A DNA stretch of 64,000 nt from Rhododendron vialii (lineage: Eukaryota; Streptophyta; Magnoliopsida; Ericales; Ericaceae): contig NC_080558.1 of the NCBI RefSeq assembly GCF_030253575.1, forward strand, positions 21,954,611 to 22,018,610. Direction: 5' to 3'. The notes beneath the pieces were generated by a model, which saw only the letters and a list, made by a program, of their open reading frames with translations, was not told where the DNA came from and did no database searches. This document shows, one piece after another, positions 59,290-64,000 of the stretch (the stretch's first letter is position 1; each line of letters begins with the position of its first letter). Position numbers and translations under genes: made by a program.

Positions 59290-59290
<1 letters not shown>
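58293..59290. other. AT-rich intergenic DNA, no gene seen
   Basis: Short frames only, with no recognised domain or repeat structure. Confidence 0.4.

Positions 59291-59291
<1 letters not shown>

Positions 59292-59332
<41 letters not shown>
59292..59332. repeat. (AT)n microsatellite
   Basis: About 20 AT units directly before a foldback element; a (GT)n run of about eight units follows it at 59534-59550. Confidence 0.9.
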
Positions 59333-59336
<4 letters not shown>

Positions 59337-59337
<1 letters not shown>

Positions 59338-59532
59338 CCGGATCAGGTAAGGGATCCCAGACAGAGCGTTTTGTGCGAATTTCTCGTCTCAGCCGTTAGA
59401 TTTTGTTTTCAATAGTTTGGATCTGCTGATGGTTTATGACTGAATCATCAGCAGATCTAGACCATTGAAAACGCAATTCAACAGTTGTAATCAAACGAAA
59501 TGCAAAATCCAGGATCCCTTACCTGATCCGGA
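59337..59532. mobile_element. Foldback MITE (TCCGGATCAGGTAAGGGATC arms)
   Basis: TCCGGATCAGGTAAGGGATC at 59337 pairs perfectly with GATCCCTTACCTGATCCGGA at 59513. An inner pair, TTGGATCTGCTGATG / CATCAGCAGATCTAGA, extends the hairpin to near the centre. It is 196 bp, non-coding, and flanked on both sides by dinucleotide repeats. Confidence 0.75.
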
Positions 59533-59554
59533 GTGTGTGTGTGTGTGTGTATAT

Positions 59555-60260
59555 GTATATTAGTTTTAATGCCCGTGCTTCGCACGATTTGGCGTGCTCA
59601 TTGAATGAATTGGTATCGGAAAGTGTTTTTGATTTTCGTAGTGATGATAGTAAAAAAATAGCAAGAGGTTATTAAGCACAAATTCAATTTTTTTTTTTGC
59701 ATACCTTATGTGTTCTAAAACTATGGTACCCTGATGTAGCTGCAGTGACTGTTACAAGTGTATTCTATTTCAGTGGCAATGCTGGTGGACGAAGGACAAA
59801 TTATGTGGCCAATGGAGGACGATCGCAATATTAGAGCGCAACACGGAAAATGTCCTAGAAAATACGAACACTCCGTTTGGTTGATATTGGAGTGTCCAAT
59901 GCATCATTCAACACACACTTGACAAGCACCTTTGGCATGTACTATAAAAACTATCCCAAAGGAAAAAACAAGTTACAACGAACTTTTCTTGTTTGTCTCG
60001 TCGAATGAGAGAGACATTCGTCTTTTCAGCAGAAATCTAGCCCACAATTCTACGTGTTCCCTCAACAATCTAATTGAAGCTCCTACATTTCGGGAGCTGA
60101 ACATCTAGCATATGCTACTTAGGCAATAGGAATGTAAGTACAACTTAAAAACCAAACTCAACCACAATCATATCCAATAGGAGTACCGTATCCATTTCTA
60201 CCCAAAACCTCCTACCACCTAAGTGTAAGGAGCAAGTAAAACAAGAAAACACTTTGGAAT
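59555..60260. other. Intergenic DNA, no gene seen
   Basis: No domain-bearing frame was found. This may include the 3' non-coding part of the TAF4-like pseudogene that lies to its right. Confidence 0.35.
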
Positions 60261-60264
60261 TCCA

Positions 60265-62060
60265 AGAACAACCATCAGAGAGAGGACCCTTTTCGCTCCT
60301 CCTTCAATATCCTTTGCATTTTTTGCAAAGTTTGATGAAGGCTTGAAACTCATTTCTTTGCCCGTCTGAGAACCAGAAGCCACATCGATTCCCCCTCCTT
60401 TGCGTTTCTATCGGGCTTGCTCAGCCATTAGCTCTGCCATTTTGACAACATATCATCCCCTCCAACAGTAGTTCGAGCAGCAACATTTGCAGCTGTGGCC
60501 CGCATCTTGTCATCCTCGTCTTTGTTTGCCTGCATATGTGGTTAAAGTTGAAAAAAGGAAAAAACTATTTCCCCCACTTTTAGTGGTGAATATTTTTCTA
60601 TCAATCATGCTCTATGTTACATGGAGTGTGGATCGGGTATTTAATGCGAATCTATGTCTTTAAGTGCTCGTTTTTTCAATTTTCATTCAAAGGACACGGG
60701 GACCCACTGTTAAAAAATTCATATTCTTAAAATATTCCTTTAATTTCTAAGATAAATAGTGTATACAAGGCACATTTAGGTGTATAAGTTTTTTGCAAAG
60801 TCCATGGCAAATTAGAATTACAAAATATGCTTGCTTGGTGTCCAAGACGGGTGCTTTAAATCTATCTACTTTTAGAAGAGTTAAGAGTCCGTGTACCACA
60901 CAAATCATGCTCGATACCTTGAGTATTTTTACACAACCATCATCTCTCTTTTTTATCACCATCAACTTCGGCATCACCATCTAGCTGCAATCATTTACAA
61001 AAATATAAATAACACATAAAACACATATATCTAAGCAGGCAAATGCATATAATAAATTGAATTTGTAAGAGCAACTCACTTCATTGAGCTTTTGGAGTTT
61101 TTCTGCTTCCAACTGCTTTTTCTCTCCTTCCCTGGCTTTCTGGTTAATCACCAAGATTTGCTTCCGAACATCTAAAGTTATAAGCTTCTCAATATTACCC
61201 TCTACAAGAGTTCATGTCAATATCAACTTTCATTTCTTTCTTTTTTTATCGTAAAGAAGAATTTTACTAATCTTAGAAACAGAGTTACAAAGATTACAAT
61301 GAATCTTAGAAACAAGCTACAAAGATTAAAATGAAACGGGAATTCGGCATCACAACCAGTAACCTACATCCCAATTATGTTGGCACCTAGGCTAAAGACA
61401 ATCATTTGCCACCCGCTACCAGGGAAGGGGAAGAGTTGGCGAGAAGCCAACCGAAAAAGGCAGAATCCTATCAAGTTAAAGGTACATCAGCAATCACAAA
61501 GAATAGATGGGATACATTTTGCCAATCATCCAATATGATTGCCGTAAGGAAATCTCTACTTTAAAGGGGCATACATTTTTCCAGATCAACTTGCATAATT
61601 GGCCAATATGATTCCGAGGATTAAAGTCCTGCTCCCATTTTTCATAGAAGAACTATACAGAGAACAGATTGGACTTGCTCTCCCATTTCCACATTAGTGA
61701 ATCCCCAACTATAGGTAATAGGCTGTATAATTAATTGAATTCAGTTTTACCAACATACCATTTAACTGTCTGCTTCCCAATCAAATAACCACCTTCTATG
61801 ACTACGCATTTTCACAAAGAGGAAAGAAAAAAATGAGTAGGCAAAAAAAGATCGACCTGCTTTGGCAGTCTGTTCAGATTACTTATCAGCCCACGCATTC
61901 TTTCCTCTACACACTGGACTTTCAGTTACATAAGGAAGGTACAACATTAACAATGAAAAAAGCAGACTGGTCAAGAATCTCACCAGGGACAAGCATCACT
62001 CCACTTCATTGCTTCAACTTTTCACACCGCATTTTGACACTGCCACAATACACATTCCAA
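60265..62060 (-). pseudogene. TAF4-like (TFIID subunit) pseudogene, introns retained
   Basis: Read on -, five exon-like pieces in the right order match the C-terminal part of plant TAF4. They are: about 62060-61984 (VAVSKCGVKS*SNEVE*CLSL, then a GT donor); 61913-61857 (CVEERMRGLISNLNRLPKQ, AG before and GT after); 61201-61080 (IEKLITLDVRKQILVINQKA with a Lys/Glu-rich tail ending KLQKLNE, then GT); 60983 to about 60913 (LDGDAEVDGDKK...); and 60529 to about 60265 ([41 protein letters not shown]). Stops at two sites in the first piece and after LMAEQAR, and frame changes after GDKKER and SKWQ, break it. Because introns persist, it arose by DNA duplication and not retroposition. No upstream exons were recognised. 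Functional TAF4 scaffolds TFIID. Confidence 0.72.
61240..61740 (-). mobile_element. Possible retroposon insertion in a TAF4-like intron
   Basis: On - the sequence ends with AAGAATTTTACTAATCTTAG-like words in inverse and a TTCTTTACGATAAAAAAAG tail near 61240, similar to plant LINE/SINE 3' ends. The body up to about 61740 shows no coding motif. Assignment is tentative. Confidence 0.3.
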
Positions 62061-62099
62061 ATTGTTAAGCAACGTGCTTCAAAAAATTGGTTCTCTCTA

Positions 62100-64000
62100 G
62101 AATATAATTAATTTGGATTTTTCCAAATTAATGTTCCTTGACAGAAAATCTAGCACAATTAGGAACCACAACAAACATATTTTTCCTTCACTTGCTCCCA
62201 TTTTGAGTTGGGTGTAATGCAATGTTTAGAGGGATTTACTTCATGATGAAACGATCACCAACTACAATAGAAAATTTGAAGGAAAGGTATCATTTCTAAG
62301 TTGGCAATAGCATGACTACAAAATCTTTCAGTAACAGGAAGGTACTTACAATCAGAACTATAAATAAGAAAATTGCACTCTATGTACGAATTAAAATCTG
62401 CACGCCCTGGAAAGTTGGTATGCAAAACGAATAATTCAACTAATTATTACTCAAAGTCAATGAAGTTACTAATTTTAGTTATAGAGATTGAAAAGCTATT
62501 AACTATTTTGTAATCCTAGCGGCTTTTCTTTTCCTTTCTTATGGGTGTAATATTTCTCTTCCATCTCCTTGGTACTTTTCTTTTGTTTTCTCATAGTTTA
62601 AAATAGCACTACAGCTTGTGCAAACAGGGATTTGCATCATAAACTTTTGGAATTTTCCGAATTCTCCATACAAAATCCAAAATGTTCAAACTCTTCAATG
62701 GATGAAGATAGCCTATTTGTTTATGTTCATTGTTCTTAGTTCATTCATAAATCTTGTACCAATTTGAGATTCATTGCTGCACTATTGCTTTACTTTCAGC
62801 TTCTACTTCGATGTTTCTTGAATTATTGCTCTTAATTTCACAATCAACCTATGAGGTTCCAATTTGTTTTAATGCCAAAGAATTCATACTCCCAAAGATG
62901 TCTAAGGAACAAAAGTAACCATGAGAAGTAATACATAGCAAGATATAACATATGGAAGTCAAAAAAAGATGTGCAATTCGAATCATCTCTAAAAAAAATA
63001 GTAAGACATATGGCACCAAGGCTGAAGGAAAGAATTTCAAATCAAATTACAGAAAATGAAAAAAGCAAAAGATTCCATGCAACGAAAGAGAGAAGCATAT
63101 ATGACTTGTGGTGAAGCACCAAATGGGATATGCTGCCCGCCAATAGTAAACCAAAACTCTTCCCCAAGCTGGACGACGAGAAAATTGAACAGGATCAGTC
63201 AACCAAATCCACTTTGGGGGTCGTGCGAAAGTCTTCAAAAGAGGCAAAATTTTACAGTTGTGTCAAAGAGCTATAGAAAAGGCATAGTAACATCATAGAC
63301 GGCTAATGGGAAGCATGTCCAAATTTGAGTAAATATTGGTAAAAAAGAAAGTTTGCCTCTAAAACTGTATCATAAAGAATCAGTTCACAAAAACCCACTA
63401 CCTTCAATCTACTAAACATGTATTTTAACAAGCAATTTATATGCATATATACATATACTGATATACAAAATCAAAGACCCACATGACTCACCATATTCGC
63501 GCATGGAGGGTTTTTTGTTTTGGTGTTAACTTGGTTCTCATATCAGTTCACACTCCATCCGCAGATTCTACACTCGAAGAAACCAAGGAGATCGGAGAAA
63601 GAAAATAAAGATGCATGTCCAAAGAAATTAATCCTCAGAAAGAGAGAGCAACCTTTAGAATCTCAACATCTAGGCGAAATCAAAAGTCGATCTTGTAACT
63701 ATTGGACTGAGAATTTAAGAAAGGGATTTAATGCATAAATCACAAAACTTACCAGTGTTATGCGTATTCTCTTTCGAAGTGGAAAGGTTTTCGAGTGTGT
63801 TCATTTTTTTTGGCTACATCTTCAATAATACTTGCCATGGAAGAGAGGAGAGAGTTCTGATATTTATTGAGAAGAGAATGAAGAGGAAACTCATGATATT
63901 GGGTAAATTAACTAATCAAGGCGATCGAACTGAGCATACCTCTCTCTGTTAATCGCGATCGATCGGCGGAGGCAGTACACTATCTCAGTGAAATCCGAGA
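62100..64000. other. No recognised gene; possible 5' part of the TAF4-like locus
   Basis: Short frames only. The frame on - at 63047-63247 and its neighbours show no known motif. Upstream exons of the TAF4-like copy might lie here but could not be recognised. Confidence 0.3.

Overview
The window is nuclear DNA of a flowering plant, probably a eudicot. The evidence is an intronless replication-type histone H3 gene whose promoter carries plant-specific histone elements, a plastid-type sugar-phosphate epimerase gene with ten short exons and GT-AG introns, and a dense AT-rich background of typical plant transposons (Stowaway, hAT-like, MULE-like, CACTA, PIF/Harbinger, Helitron, LINE and SINE remnants). 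No RNA gene, organellar insertion or prokaryotic-type operon was recognised.

Only two genes look intact. A predicted glucose-6-phosphate 1-epimerase-like gene runs on the + strand from 33840 to 41992, and all ten exons join in frame to 315 codons. A histone H3.1 gene lies on the - strand at 43689-44099, with a TATA box and two tandem type I histone promoter elements upstream. The two genes are convergent, about 1.7 kb apart.

Region by region: 1-4.9 kb is non-coding and holds a possible LTR edge, copy 1 of a non-coding dispersed element with paired palindromes, and Stowaway-type MITEs. At 4.9-12.6 kb there is a hAT-like element with a nested MULE-like element, two retroposon-like tails and microsatellites. 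At 12.6-24.8 kb there is a MITE cluster, with three members of one GC-rich foldback family, a near-complete hairpin element, an inverted pair of AT-rich elements and a SINE. At 25.4-33.0 kb lie the remains of an autonomous Helitron: a broken Pif1-like helicase followed by an intron-containing RPA-like gene, which is interrupted by copy 2 of the palindrome element. At 33.8-44.4 kb are the two real genes. At 45-58.3 kb is PIF/Harbinger territory: a truncated MYB/SANT gene on +, then a MYB/SANT gene and a DDE transposase on -, and a non-autonomous CACTA element inserted in a repeat-rich stretch. At 59-64 kb there is a foldback MITE between microsatellites and an unprocessed TAF4-like pseudogene on -.

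The coding parts of the transposons fit known plant families and nearly all are broken. The least explained signal is the dispersed element present at about 0.46-1.7 kb and 31.06-32.63 kb. Both copies carry four 10-bp palindromes arranged as two pairs, with 21-22 bp between the members of a pair. All family names come from reading the sequence against remembered family features; no search was run.
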